In this document: piece by piece, positions 58,401 through 60,870 of the stretch
How the letters are laid out: each line of letters begins with the position of its first letter
Numbering within the stretch: the stretch's first letter is position 1
NCBI GenBank assembly: GCA_019095985.1
Contig: CM032666.1
Location: 48,896,131 to 48,960,130, forward strand
Length of the DNA: 64,000 nt
Source of the DNA: Streblospio benedicti
Lineage: Eukaryota > Annelida > Polychaeta > Spionida > Spionidae
Reading direction: 5' to 3'
The notes under the pieces: generated by a model
The model's input: only the letters and a program-made list of their open reading frames with translations
Databases searched by the model: none
What the model was told of the DNA's origin: nothing
Program-made: the position numbers and the translations under genes

Positions 58401-60870
58401 GCCACTTGCATTACATACAATTCAATTATTTCAGTAATATTTGTCTCAGAATTGAATTCTTCATTTTTTCTAAATGTTTCAGTTTCATTTTTTTAGATAT
58501 TTTTATTAATCATAAATATTCATTTTTCATGCTAACAGATCAATATGTAAGCCAAAAAAGAAGGAAAAAGACGGTGAAACAGAAGAGGATGATAAAGACG
58601 ATGAACATGAGTCAAAGTTAGAAGTGAAGCTTTTTAGTTTCTCCACTGTGTACTACTTTGTGAGTATTGGCTATGGTATCATATACTCAGAATATAAGTA
58701 TAAGGGATTGTTTGAATAAGCAAATTTTTATACCAAATATTCACATTTAGAGGATACACCAATTCTATTTTTAGAAATTAATATATGTATCAAGTTGACC
58801 TGCCTCATATCGTTTGGTTACATTCACAATTATTCATCAGCAATTATGTGAAACCCACATTCCAGAAATCTAAGCTCAATATACTTAAATCTGCCTATCG
58901 GATTGAACTCAAGAGAAAATAATCTGGAAATTTAAGGTAGCAGAATCACAATCAAATATTCTACTGAAACTGAGAATGACATTTCTGGCATATATTACGG
59001 TATATTTACTCCAAGTTCTTAAAATGTTAAAACCATGTCCTGGTTGGGTGATTTATTATAAATGTTAAAATAGCATGATTGTTTGCAGAAGTTAATAGTA
59101 TGGATGGGTTGGAACCGATGGGTTACTATGCTAAAACTTAGTATGTTATGAATGAATTCATATCAATTCATATCCATTTCAAAAGTGAAGTGTCAGGTCC
59201 ATTTGATATTTAAAGCAATATTAATCTAGTAGAATGTTTACTTGTTGAACAAGATAAGCTGCAAAGTACCAATCTTTGTTATACATTTTAGACAAATATA
59301 TAACAGTTTAAATACTAAATATTGTTGCTTATAACTCAGACCATTGCCATGTATGTTCCATGGTGGTGATGTTCATTTATGGGTGCCTTAATCAATCTAA
59401 ATAGCTGTAGTTTCCATTCTGATTGATGGAAGGTACCAACCTGGTGTATCATCTAATATTGAAGAAAAAACATTAAATATATAAAAGAAATCTGGAAAAT
59501 ATGGGACTTATATCTGAGTATTAACAGTAACTATCTGTAGCATCACAGTGTGGATTTAAAAGGCCATCTAACCCTGATATGATTCTGATATCTTTAAAGA
59601 TGCATTCCACTTTATAATGTATTAAATTCATAGTTTTAGTTTAGAAACTAGTTTTTCAAGAGTAAATTCCAAATTAACAATTTTTCATGTAGTTTTAGTA
59701 GATTTTTCAACTGTCAACTTTTGATATTGGTATGCATTTTTTATAAGATATCAAAAGCAAAATATAATCTATATTTTAATGGTTAGCCAATTTTTGTTTG
59801 CTCACAATGCTGTACATTTGAATGAACACTAAACTTGACATCAGAAACATTCATGTAAACAAACATGATGAAGCCCATAAATTCTAGGCTTAATCTTCAT
59901 TAATCTATGTTGAGACAAAAGTTTTTATGTTAGTCTTTTTATATAGGGGCAGGTCATTCAATATTCATTGGGGGAGATTGGTTTATTTAAAAAAACAAAT
60001 GTTGTCTACAATTTTTTTGGTAATGAGATGTTAGTACATGTATATATGAAAATATGGAAAAAAAAGTAATCTCAGCCTCAGGTTGTCTGAAAATAAGTTT
60101 GACACCAGGCTAAAAAGTCAAATATCCCTCCATCCCCCTAAATATCTAATGAATGGCCTCTTATTTACACTGGCCTCTCAATAGAGGTGATAGTTTATAT
60201 CACATATTTTTGACGATTCGTTTTTCAGTAGCATGGGCTCTTCTGAGAATGTTTTATATGTGAAAACTTTTATACTATCCAGCTCACTACAGAACTTCCA
60301 CAATGAATCTACAATATTCACATTATTGTATAAAGCATTTGTGGCATACTCATTTTGTAATGATTATTCGAACTTATATTTGAATAATATTTTATAATCA
60401 GCATTTAATGATAGTTAGGTTATAATAGATGCATTTGCACTATTAGATGTTCAAACTACTTTCTACTTTAGTATATGTTACATTATGATATGTTGTTATC
60501 ATGTGACTTTGCTATGATGGGACAATGATGTGGAAATTCCTATCATGAAAGTTATCATAAAATTTTGAATTGATGCTTGAGTTTATGTGCATTTGTAAAG
60601 AATACATGGAGAAGTGCCGTACAGCTTTTTTCTGCATAGATTTATTTGCTATTGTTTAAATTTTTAGTACAACACTTACGAGATAATCTTTTTTATTACT
60701 AGTCAATTGCTTTTTCTATATTTATCATAAAAATATATTTCTCTAGATATACCTTGGTCTTTCCATTGCTGGTACCATATTCCAAGGTTATTTCTTTGCC
60801 TTCCACCTTCTGAACATCGTCAACAACAATCAACTGTTAAAAGGAGTTATTCAAGCTGTTACCCAGAATG
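363..60870 (+). CDS. ITPR-like: IP3 receptor/ryanodine receptor superfamily Ca2+-release channel (multi-exon, both ends outside window)
   Basis: Sixty-two exon positions on the plus strand join in consistent phase to about 7,100 nt (roughly 2,370 codons) with no internal stop. The order matches an IP3 receptor: MIR trefoils, RIH/armadillo ligand-binding half, long helical solenoid, RIH-associated Ca2+-sensor region, then membrane segments S1 to the S4-S5 linker. Recognisable anchors are KQKLMR and SRKN (IP3 ligands), LLNVLCVCDAVAI, QLDLYKKVAYGRNDFAI, VLARMCDGQHRGLQ and the HLLNIVNNNQLLKGVIQAVT linker. The family forms tetrameric ER channels releasing stored Ca2+. No SPRY domains or RyR repeats fit in this length, so the architecture is IP3R-type, yet S1-S5 resembles RyR. 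Start codon, S5, pore, S6 and C-terminus are outside the window. Introns not listed separately are short and show nothing I can name. Four clusters of duplicated exons provide alternatives. Confidence 0.93.
3372..3728. repeat. Foldback (MITE-like) element with ~55-bp inverted arms
   Basis: Left arm 3372-3430 and right arm 3671-3728 are inverted copies. Shared blocks include AATCGTTCACTT, AATGAAGAGTT and GGCATGATTGG. About 240 bp lie between the arms. No coding content and no clear target-site duplication. It is in the intron between exons 5 and 6. Confidence 0.72.
4660..5728 (+). CDS. Exons 6-7: short proline-rich linker, probably optional
   Basis: Two small phase-0 exons, 4660-4716 (57 nt, ending EAPPPPTVY) and 5681-5728 (48 nt, SVATEEVIHPEQPSPR), sit between the suppressor region and the next MIR block. 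Both lengths are multiples of three, so either can be skipped without a frame change. The peptide is low complexity and rich in proline and acidic residues. It falls where IP3Rs have the variable loop before GGDVVRLF, near the SI splice region known from vertebrate IP3R1. I infer a flexible surface loop and alternative inclusion from exon size and composition; only the splice sites and open frame are seen. Confidence 0.7.
7671..12296 (+). CDS. Exons 8-12: MIR beta-trefoil of the ligand-binding core
   Basis: Exons are 7671-7758, 8800-8907, 9041-9186, the 18-nt microexon 11309-11326 (PDENGS) and 12218-12296. The first begins GGSAVRLFHKELEAYL, matching the IP3R stretch GGDVVRLFHAEQEKFL. The second contains VHLRIREVDQLVPRS followed by TYWQIEAE, equivalent to VFLRTTGRQS...ALWEVEVV. 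Then come FRHMCTRQYLCI, matching FKHLATGHYLA, and EGDEIQFESYARIEHV, matching GDSLVPRNSYVRLRH. The arginine equivalent to R265 of mammalian IP3R1 is present (codon 8808-8810), but the following TTGR ligand loop reads IREV. A LINE remnant occupies the intron just before exon 9. Confidence 0.9.
8145..8785 (+). mobile_element. LINE remnant, CR1-like, C-terminal reverse transcriptase end
   Basis: Two overlapping frames give GLVISHLDYCNALFIGLPKQ, LQRVQNFAAKT and LHWLPIRLRIRYK, followed by AERSFSVQAPKEWNQLPLKF and FRRNLKTHLF. This is the standard C-terminal signature of CR1-group LINEs. The copy is 5'-truncated, has at least one frameshift near 8420-8470, and ends in a TTGTATT-type microsatellite tail at about 8779. 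The tail lies only about 20 nt upstream of the exon 9 acceptor, in the same orientation as the gene. Confidence 0.85.
9187..11308. other. 2.1-kb intron, no recognised element
   Basis: AT-rich intron between exons 10 and 11. A slightly less AT-rich stretch around 10,150-10,650 might be an old repeat, but I could not assign it. No coding homology on either strand. Confidence 0.5.
11309..11326 (+). CDS. 18-nt microexon PDENGS
   Basis: A polypyrimidine-CAG acceptor is followed by six codons (PDENGS) and a GTAAGA donor. It is phase 0 on both sides, between HPVIK and EGDEIQFESY, so it extends a loop between trefoil strands without altering frame. Such tiny in-frame exons are usually regulated cassettes in animals. 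The peptide is polar and loop-like. Confidence is moderate because a sequence this short could occur by chance. Confidence 0.55.
12297..14444. other. 2.1-kb intron containing a LINE remnant
   Basis: Apart from the reverse-oriented LINE remnant at 13500-14100, this intron is AT-rich with tandem CCTAGG-like words near 12,410-12,450. Nothing else is identifiable. Confidence 0.5.
13500..14100 (-). mobile_element. LINE remnant, reverse orientation
   Basis: On the minus strand, frames around 13920-13990 give KKATGTDGLPAELSS, a reverse-transcriptase motif. Frames around 13560-13730 give FGELSSRKRSQSVQCKRYKD, the C-terminal motif usually read as GELK.GKRS.GGQ.KRYKD. The middle of the RT between them is missing, and several stops and frameshifts separate the parts. 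It lies in the intron between exons 12 and 13. The clade is not certain; it differs from the CR1-like copies elsewhere in the window. Confidence 0.72.
14445..15926 (+). CDS. Exons 13-17: RIH/armadillo alpha-domain of the IP3-binding core
   Basis: Exons are 14445-14539, 14785-14910, 15080-15400 (321 nt, the longest in the window), 15596-15718 and 15822-15926. The 15080 exon carries PVKWKQKLMRNLRLIDLLVR, aligning with the IP3R stretch NRERQKLMREQ. The codons equivalent to mammalian R504, K508 and R511 encode K (15179), K (15191) and R (15200). Further on, SRKNSLYFAKYIDFFQ aligns with YRKNQEYIAKQFGFMQ, so R568 and K569 are kept (15335-15340). The last two exons give IVDRITQEQIEMFVGLLRQN and YLDLLNVLCVCDAVAIQDNQ, the latter closer to RyR (LCSLCVCNGVAV) than to IP3R. 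These are the residues that contact inositol phosphate from the helical side of the binding clam. Confidence 0.94.
16121..17477 (+). CDS. Exons 18-21: armadillo solenoid after the ligand-binding core
   Basis: Exons are 16121-16237, 16461-16538, 16681-16813 and 17371-17477. The first contains GQPNIIYVSTDNGATWIPLH, which resembles the RyR stretch RPNIFVGRAEGSTQ. The next two (FFEHQLDLYKKVAYGRNDFA, then LPDALRAKYCELIIGLFIDV) follow the IP3R pattern [20 protein letters not shown] ... [21 protein letters not shown]. Block phases are consistent (133 + 107 nt, ending in phase 0 just before the first alternative-exon cluster). The segment is helical solenoid passing ligand state toward the pore and has no catalytic function. 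Confidence 0.92.
17932..17976 (+). CDS. Alternative exon 22a (cluster 1, copy 1)
   Basis: This 45-nt phase-0 exon has an ATAG acceptor and a GTAAGA donor and encodes IKKLPRMDNWITQDG. It is homologous to the two following exons; DNW is invariant and the lysine at position 2 is shared. It lies where IP3Rs have the short linker RLWSEIPSEIAIDDYDSSG after the MLHMHVDRD helix. It is one codon shorter than its sisters. Confidence 0.82.
18234..18281 (+). CDS. Alternative exon 22b (cluster 1, copy 2)
   Basis: This 48-nt phase-0 exon encodes VKRVIPKLDNWMTDGG between a CTATAG acceptor and a GTAAGA donor. It shares the pattern VK..IP..DNW...GG with copy 3 and most of copy 1. The intron separating it from copy 1 is 257 nt. 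Confidence 0.82.
18511..18558 (+). CDS. Alternative exon 22c (cluster 1, copy 3)
   Basis: This 48-nt phase-0 exon encodes VKASIPAVDNWLAPEG between a GCTAAG acceptor and a GTAGGT donor. It is homologous to copies 1 and 2, with sequence divergence concentrated around DNW. The intron to copy 2 is 229 nt. The donor is weaker than those of its sisters, suggesting less frequent or regulated use. Confidence 0.8.
18559..21395. other. 2.8-kb intron between cluster 1 and the GYDPTGSG microexon
   Basis: Holds a strong G-quadruplex motif at 20343-20369 and a short local duplication of GATTTTCTTATCT near 18,945-18,985. Further copies of the cluster-1 exon were looked for by eye and not seen. Confidence 0.5.
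20343..20369 (+). other. Predicted G-quadruplex in the sense strand
   Basis: Runs of 5, 4, 3 and 6 G separated by single-base loops (T, T, A), with another GGG just after, in a window that is otherwise strongly AT-rich. Because it is in the coding strand it would also occur in the pre-mRNA. Confidence 0.75.
21396..21419 (+). CDS. 24-nt microexon GYDPTGSG
   Basis: A TTTCAG acceptor, eight codons (GYDPTGSG) and a GTTTGT donor. Phase 0 on both sides. The peptide matches the IP3R stretch DDYDSSGAS exactly where it is expected, after the cluster-1 linker and before the IIKDLVTLFP helix, which makes it convincing despite its size and weak donor. It sits about 2.8 kb after the cluster, in an intron that also has a G-quadruplex motif. 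Confidence 0.7.
21986..25182 (+). CDS. Exons 24-29: central helical (armadillo) domain, part 1
   Basis: Exons are 21986-22102, 22910-23045, 24136-24235, 24447-24617, 24743-24842 and 24938-25182. The peptide includes VLRLFHFLVKFGYYSSDDIR (IP3R: [22 protein letters not shown]), QAMEVMDLLLTFQFNTRLES (IP3R: [20 protein letters not shown]) and YKYDKMVNKSLALLNKFYSS (IP3R: DYPPLVSGALQLLFRHFSQ). Phases chain correctly (1, 2, 2, 0, 2). This is the second RIH-like armadillo block that links the ligand-binding core to the regulatory arms. Confidence 0.93.
25364..27271 (+). CDS. Exons 30-35: central armadillo domain, part 2
   Basis: Exons are 25364-25428, 26182-26237, 26333-26494, 26597-26725, 26842-27036 and 27159-27271. 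Peptide segments RGIEEILKKSLKLLQALAKG, IQNIVDLAAAHQEKAPEFLD followed by LLNVIVKVQG, and YLINLIDLLATCAEGENRFI align with the IP3R order [28 protein letters not shown]...FLQTIVKAEG and HIHLVELLAVCTEGKN. This is the classic RIH repeat of the family. Most introns are under 150 nt, so the domain is compact. Confidence 0.93.
27364..29250 (+). CDS. Exons 36-38: end of central RIH block, with a GC-AG intron
   Basis: Exons are 27364-27438, 28221-28334 and 29079-29250. The first begins RYFLWVYMKTAGSAVESGAG, following AFL from the previous exon (IP3R: [20 protein letters not shown]). The second has QLWKFLQHVAKDAYELTEYI (IP3R: HMWKLFENFLVDICRA). The third has VVHIHLHYFFDAVMPIIQAF (IP3R: YVTEIVMSIVTTFFSSPF). 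The intron after 28334 begins GCAAGT rather than GT, and this is the only way to keep the frame open. That intron contains a large foldback element at 28494-28945. Confidence 0.88.
28494..28945. repeat. Large foldback MITE, arms about 190-220 bp
   Basis: Almost the whole element folds on itself. The left arm (28494 to about 28714) and right arm (about 28755 to 28945) share CCAACAAGATGGAA, CCATCGATTCAAATG, TTTTTCTGTTGAT, AATTAGAATTCAT-like and TTGAACACAC blocks in inverted orientation. No coding content. It is in the GC-AG intron between exons 37 and 38. Confidence 0.85.
30059..31666 (+). CDS. Exons 39-43: distal helical domain
   Basis: Exons are 30059-30163 (or ending at 30151), 30538-30739, 30919-31057, 31198-31356 and 31510-31666. 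Peptides GFCEAVIPLVSSPAHLKIII, SRQQMTKGHKEYYQGELELN, GGDEELPLGEEFQEHLKRFL, EQEELDIRCLQLLRATIHNE and IALIRELQIELNEMGAVIKC follow the distal solenoid. The final stretch matches LDKEGASNLVIDLI of IP3Rs. The first exon can end at a GTACCA donor or at a better GCAAGT donor 12 nt later, both in phase 0. The block ends in phase 0 at DVQ, immediately before cluster 2. Confidence 0.88.
32696..32793 (+). CDS. Alternative exon 44a (cluster 2, copy 1)
   Basis: A 98-nt exon entering in phase 0 and leaving in phase 2, TTTTTTCAG acceptor and GTAACC donor. It encodes TSLLHYFLATREESFFAAIR followed by ARIHLSALSIKER. The block corresponds to the IP3R segment [26 protein letters not shown]. The invariant core across the three copies is REESFF..IR.R. 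The 111-nt intron to copy 2 is short. Confidence 0.88.
32905..33002 (+). CDS. Alternative exon 44b (cluster 2, copy 2)
   Basis: A 98-nt exon, phases 0/2, TTTGCAG acceptor and GTATGG donor. It encodes WSLLYYFIGSREESFFSDIR followed by NRMFQSAVALKER. It is homologous along its whole length to copies 1 and 3 but the most divergent, replacing the HLSAL helix face by FQSAV. Splicing it to copy 3 would need a 65-nt intron and would shift the reading frame. Confidence 0.88.
33068..33165 (+). CDS. Alternative exon 44c (cluster 2, copy 3)
   Basis: A 98-nt exon, phases 0/2, TTTGCAG acceptor and GTATGT donor. It encodes SSLLMYFLHTREESFFAAIR followed by NRMHLSALAIKER. It is closest to copy 1. The next exon (34133) begins with the single base needed to complete the phase-2 codon for all three copies, giving ERRSLAAQQ. 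Confidence 0.88.
34133..34587 (+). CDS. Exons 45-46: basic linker after cluster 2
   Basis: Exon 34133-34232 (100 nt) encodes SLAAQQRSRQKEVTAQSKSM followed by HSTMAAGRKALQ. It matches the IP3R region of KATVTVNTSD to SAATRKAFTTFRRE. Exon 34537-34587 (51 nt) encodes EIQSMDNAMKKAKYGQG and would end at a GCAAGT donor. It is phase 0 on both sides, so it may be a cassette. The second exon is less certain because its donor is non-canonical and it has no clear counterpart in mammalian IP3Rs. Confidence 0.75.
36070..37047. mobile_element. DNA-transposon-derived MITE with TIRs and an internal core promoter
   Basis: The left end (GAGCCGGTCCCACTTT) and the inverted right end (GGCCGTGTCCCATTC) are imperfect terminal inverted repeats of about 22 bp. 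Flanks show a possible short duplication (CTAAG / CTTAAG). Base composition is less AT-rich than the host. Subterminal GCTTATG words recur. Short overlapping open frames inside have no homology I recognise. A hAT-type origin is a guess from size and ends. Confidence 0.6.
36516..36553 (+). promoter_or_regulatory. TATA box plus TCAGTC initiator inside the MITE
   Basis: TATATAAAA at 36516-36524 is followed by an initiator TCAGTCT with its A at 36549, 33 bp from the first T. This is the normal spacing of an animal RNA polymerase II core promoter. The sequence downstream has no long open frame. Confidence 0.55.
37203..37655. repeat. AT microsatellites and short inverted repeats
   Basis: (TA)n tracts at about 37219-37240, 37461-37491 and 37635-37650 and an (ATTA)n tract at 37241-37259. 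A perfect 17-bp inverted repeat (AATTTATTTTTTGACAA) is at 37556-37572 and 37618-37634. The block includes the hammerhead motif on the minus strand and is probably the remnant of a ribozyme-carrying retroelement. Confidence 0.7.
37290..37335 (-). ncRNA. Minimal type-I hammerhead ribozyme
   Basis: Read on the minus strand, ATTTGG is followed by CTGATGA, then GTGC-AATAA-GCAT, GAAA, CAT-TG-ATG, TA and CCAAAT. This gives stem I (ATTTGG with CCAAAT, six pairs), the invariant CUGAUGA, stem II (GUGC with GCAU, one G-U pair), the invariant GAAA, a tiny stem III (CAU with AUG) and a GUA cleavage triplet. All 15 or so conserved core positions fit the hammerhead consensus. Small stem III is typical of hammerheads carried by Penelope-like elements and animal retrozymes. 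Confidence 0.85.
37831..42222. repeat. Satellite array, ~290-bp unit, about 12 copies
   Basis: The marker AAAACAACTGTGTAGAAT recurs at about 38124, 38416, 38703, 39591, 39879, 40302, 40593, 40883, 41322, 41612, 41903 and 42200. Spacing is 287-297 bp except where an insertion (39.0 kb) or inverted junctions (near 40.1 and 41.1 kb) add length. Each unit has a core CTGATGAGGCCAT...ATGGTGAAAATATTTG and the block GTGGAAAAAGACAATTGGAGAC. At the left end and at two internal points, partial units are inverted (37831-37935, 40091-40122, 41083-41140). Copies differ by several percent, so the array is not recent. Confidence 0.93.
38881..39472. mobile_element. 592-bp TIR element inserted into one satellite unit
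   Basis: The satellite word GGTGAAAATATTTG is split exactly after GGTGAAA (38880) and resumes at 39473. The insert has inverted ends CAGATTGCG (38888-38896) and CGCAATCTG (39458-39466). It has no recognisable transposase. A perfect hairpin of T7-ACGGA / TCCGT-A7 with a GCT loop lies at 39082-39109. Confidence 0.78.
42310..42332. repeat. (AT)n microsatellite
   Basis: A short TA dinucleotide tract just beyond the satellite array. Confidence 0.7.
42819..43194. repeat. Foldback element with ~80-bp inverted arms
   Basis: Arms at 42819-42900 and 43115-43194 share AGAATCTTATAATAC, TGCTTGAAATTGGATTCATG and CAATTTGAAAACATATTAC in inverted orientation with few differences. About 215 bp separate them. 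No coding content. Confidence 0.85.
44328..44984 (+). CDS. Exons 47-48: charged linker and start of the RIH-associated Ca2+-sensor region
   Basis: Exon 44328-44525 (198 nt) begins RKVSLSTLQSRAAKRREDTK and continues as a lysine-rich linker ending MEPLEIIE. Exon 44835-44984 (150 nt) has an acidic stretch (GEEENQQ/EGEEDMDEFDQ type) then YIELVLRVLARMCDGQHRGL. The latter aligns with the IP3R stretch LRFLQLLCENHNRDLQ and RyR RFLQLLCEGHNNDFQ. The glutamate that coordinates activating Ca2+ in those channels is an aspartate here (codon 44961-44963). A 9.7-kb repeat-filled intron precedes this block. Confidence 0.9.
45807..47318 (+). CDS. Exons 49-50: RIH-associated domain
   Basis: Exons are 45807-45956 and 47217-47318, both phase 0. 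They encode DYLREQPDNMKSFNIVAETA, then NIELVVQLYETLNEFTV and GNQHNRSVMLNSKVVDYINF. The order follows IP3R [20 protein letters not shown] ... [22 protein letters not shown]. The second Ca2+-site glutamate (LTEY in IP3R and RyR) is kept in LNEF (codon 45945-45947). A LINE remnant fills much of the intron between the two exons. Confidence 0.91.
46040..46858 (+). mobile_element. LINE remnant, CR1-like, with reverse-transcriptase core
   Basis: Frames give SRIGVTDTALKWFPSYLTNR, LLFGVPQGSVLGP (RT motif), KLQLNEAKTELVAI and YGDRAFKTAAPKLWTKLPLS plus FKSQLKHHFF. The copy is 5'-truncated. The YADD block is disrupted, there is a stop near 46424, and a deletion near 46585 joins distant parts. It ends in TATTGTATTGTATAA, the same type of tail as the copy at 8.1-8.8 kb, so both belong to one family. 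It starts within about 85 nt of the exon 49 donor. Confidence 0.88.
47319..49169. other. 1.85-kb intron before cluster 3
   Basis: AT-rich. A stretch around 48,380-48,560 (GATGCCACTTGGTGCCAA and following) resembles 45,145-45,180 (GATGCCAATTGGTGCCAA), a shared short dispersed repeat. No extra copy of the cluster-3 exon was found by eye. Confidence 0.5.
49170..49253 (+). CDS. Alternative exon 51a (cluster 3, copy 1)
   Basis: An 84-nt phase-0 exon with an ATTTTAG acceptor and GTAAAC donor. It encodes ILDLKSAIGNLVVALSEENS followed by PQSFEVAK. This matches the RyR stretch LLDLQKDMVVMLLSLLEGN and IP3R LVLELKNNASKLLLAIMES. The acceptor lies in a run of ATTTTAG repeats, so a second in-frame AG a few bases on is possible. 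Confidence 0.85.
49439..49522 (+). CDS. Alternative exon 51b (cluster 3, copy 2)
   Basis: An 84-nt phase-0 exon with an ATGTAG acceptor and GTAAAT donor. It encodes VLDLKHSIGNILITMIEENS followed by PESLQIGK. It is aligned gap-free with copy 1, with LDLK..IGN and EENSP identical. The intron between them is 185 nt. Confidence 0.87.
49895..49909 (+). CDS. 15-nt microexon MNLVK
   Basis: Five codons (MNLVK) between a TTCTAACAG acceptor and a GTAACA donor, phase 0 on both sides. It falls between the cluster-3 exon and EIKDTLDKEAIYRC, the place of IP3R YNMRPKELVEVIKKA. The branch-point-like CTAAC close to the acceptor and the matching phase support it. Size makes it tentative. Confidence 0.55.
50651..50719 (+). 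CDS. Exon 53: helix after cluster 3
   Basis: A 69-nt phase-0 exon with a TTTTCAG acceptor and GTAATT donor encoding EIKDTLDKEAIYRCMGSCYE followed by MSL. It continues the RIH-associated/intervening lateral region corresponding to IP3R KELVEVIKKAYMQG and RyR SSSNVEMILKFFDMF. The downstream intron of 2.4 kb holds a foldback and a Penelope-like fragment. Confidence 0.82.
51199..51703. repeat. Foldback element with tandemly duplicated arm end
   Basis: The left arm 51199-51249 carries CTGCTTCGGGACC, CTTATGTTCAGAAGGCCCAC and AAGTCAGAAGGCC. The right arm 51645-51703 is its inverse, with GACTTGTGGGCCTTCT repeated twice in tandem. The interior is AT-rich and noncoding. Confidence 0.8.
52477..52808. 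repeat. Inverted repeat pair enclosing a Penelope-like fragment
   Basis: Arms at 52477-52536 and 52747-52808 share TAATACACTAACATTTT, GAAACTGT(G)TATTTA and GTTTGCTAC in inverted orientation. The 210-bp interior is the GIY-YIG coding fragment listed separately. Confidence 0.82.
52520..52750 (+). mobile_element. Penelope-like GIY-YIG endonuclease fragment
   Basis: An open frame encodes KKKCGVVYKIAFSSCHEEYV followed by GEIGHTLGTRLMKHFY. This matches the GIY-YIG endonuclease pattern GV.YKI.C..C...Y.GETGR.L..RL.EH found in Penelope-like retroelements. Only the N-terminal half of that domain is present and no reverse transcriptase is nearby, so it is a short fossil piece. Confidence 0.72.
53103..53258 (+). 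CDS. Exon 54: loop-rich linker region
   Basis: A 156-nt phase-0 exon with a TTCACAG acceptor and GTATGC donor. It encodes PEGHKFEAPQVVLGHDGRPL and ends GSRMLNTPALTKV. It sits where IP3Rs have the acidic, disordered insert around GEDGAASPRNVGHN. I see no direct homology and rely on phase, open frame and position. Confidence 0.78.
53321..53350 (+). CDS. 30-nt microexon PPKKGAKAKE
   Basis: Ten codons (PPKKGAKAKE) between a TTTAAAG acceptor and a GTAAAA donor, phase 0 on both sides. It starts only 62 nt after the previous exon ends, so splicing it to that exon needs a very short intron. The peptide is strongly basic and would add a charged patch to a disordered linker. The acceptor is weak in pyrimidines, consistent with optional inclusion or with a false call. 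Confidence 0.45.
53935..54650 (+). CDS. Exons 56-57: intervening lateral domain before the membrane
   Basis: Exons are 53935-54049 (phase 0 to 1) and 54532-54650 (phase 1 to 0). They encode EKLDEVGFTYFLILARLIDI and IHVTPIQQEAFNYYKKNTMS followed by IELLKDDHLQKVNFRVKNK. The pattern follows IP3R HNIYILAHQLARHNKELQ, then [20 protein letters not shown] and MEQIVFPVPSI. This domain couples the cytosolic solenoid to the pore. Confidence 0.88.
55500..55669 (+). CDS. Exon 58: pre-S1 linker
   Basis: A 170-nt exon, phase 0 to 2, TTTCAG acceptor and GTATGT donor. It encodes NVLREEVKEKMIWSVDRSSP, then NKIRDLMKWNKDILKDIYYQ and ends NPVATFFTKNW. It aligns with IP3R FLTKESKLRIYYTTERDEQ, then [20 protein letters not shown] and RAQPVLYWCARN. 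The open frame extends upstream of the acceptor, but nothing there resembles the family, so the exon is started at the splice site. Confidence 0.9.
55917..56057 (+). CDS. Alternative exon 59a: S1 transmembrane helix, copy 1 (cluster 4)
   Basis: A 141-nt exon, phase 2 to 2, CTGAAG acceptor and GTATGA donor. It encodes (W)LTWNNIVMLVSIALNVLMLC, TWDAMATLGDYPNLSP, then a Pro/Thr-rich end. This is S1, similar to RyR [21 protein letters not shown], plus the beginning of the S1-S2 luminal loop. The weak acceptor and the second homologous copy 1.1 kb later suggest regulated choice. Confidence 0.87.
57185..57322 (+). CDS. Alternative exon 59b: S1 transmembrane helix, copy 2 (cluster 4)
   Basis: A 138-nt exon, phase 2 to 2, ATCATAG acceptor and GTAAGC donor. 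It encodes (W)LFWNRMTILLSFAINILMLV, TWDARASLDTVTIAKNATAI, then PPELYE. WN, ILM or VLM, TWDA and A.L are shared with copy 1, while the helix face and luminal loop differ. It has an N-glycosylation sequon (NAT) in the loop predicted to be luminal. Using both copies would keep the frame but add an extra membrane pass, so I infer exclusivity. Confidence 0.88.
   Translation, partial: VILEPHDNTAEFCDQHPNVGYMGRTCIIRYSDNCKECHCYSSRVV
57976..60870 (+). CDS. Exons 60-62: S2, charged loop, S3/S4 and the S4-S5 linker
   Basis: Exons are 57976-58128, 58539-58659 and 60747-60870. The first has YDIIIYALGGAHNLFSFLVL followed by ITYFLSNHPS, a hydrophobic S2 like RyR HTLVAFLCIIGYNCLKVP. The second carries a highly charged cytosolic loop (KPKKKEKDGETEEDDKDDE) and KLFSFSTVYYF. 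The third gives IYLGLSIAGTIFQGYFFAFH and LLNIVNNNQLLKGVIQAVTQ, clearly homologous to RyR LLGHYNNFFFAAHLLDIA...LRTILSSVTHNG and IP3R [23 protein letters not shown]. The last exon ends in phase 1; S5, the selectivity filter and S6 must follow beyond the window. Confidence 0.92.
58660..60746. other. 2.1-kb intron between exons 61 and 62
   Basis: AT-rich, with no recognised exon, repeat family or RNA gene. Confidence 0.5.
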
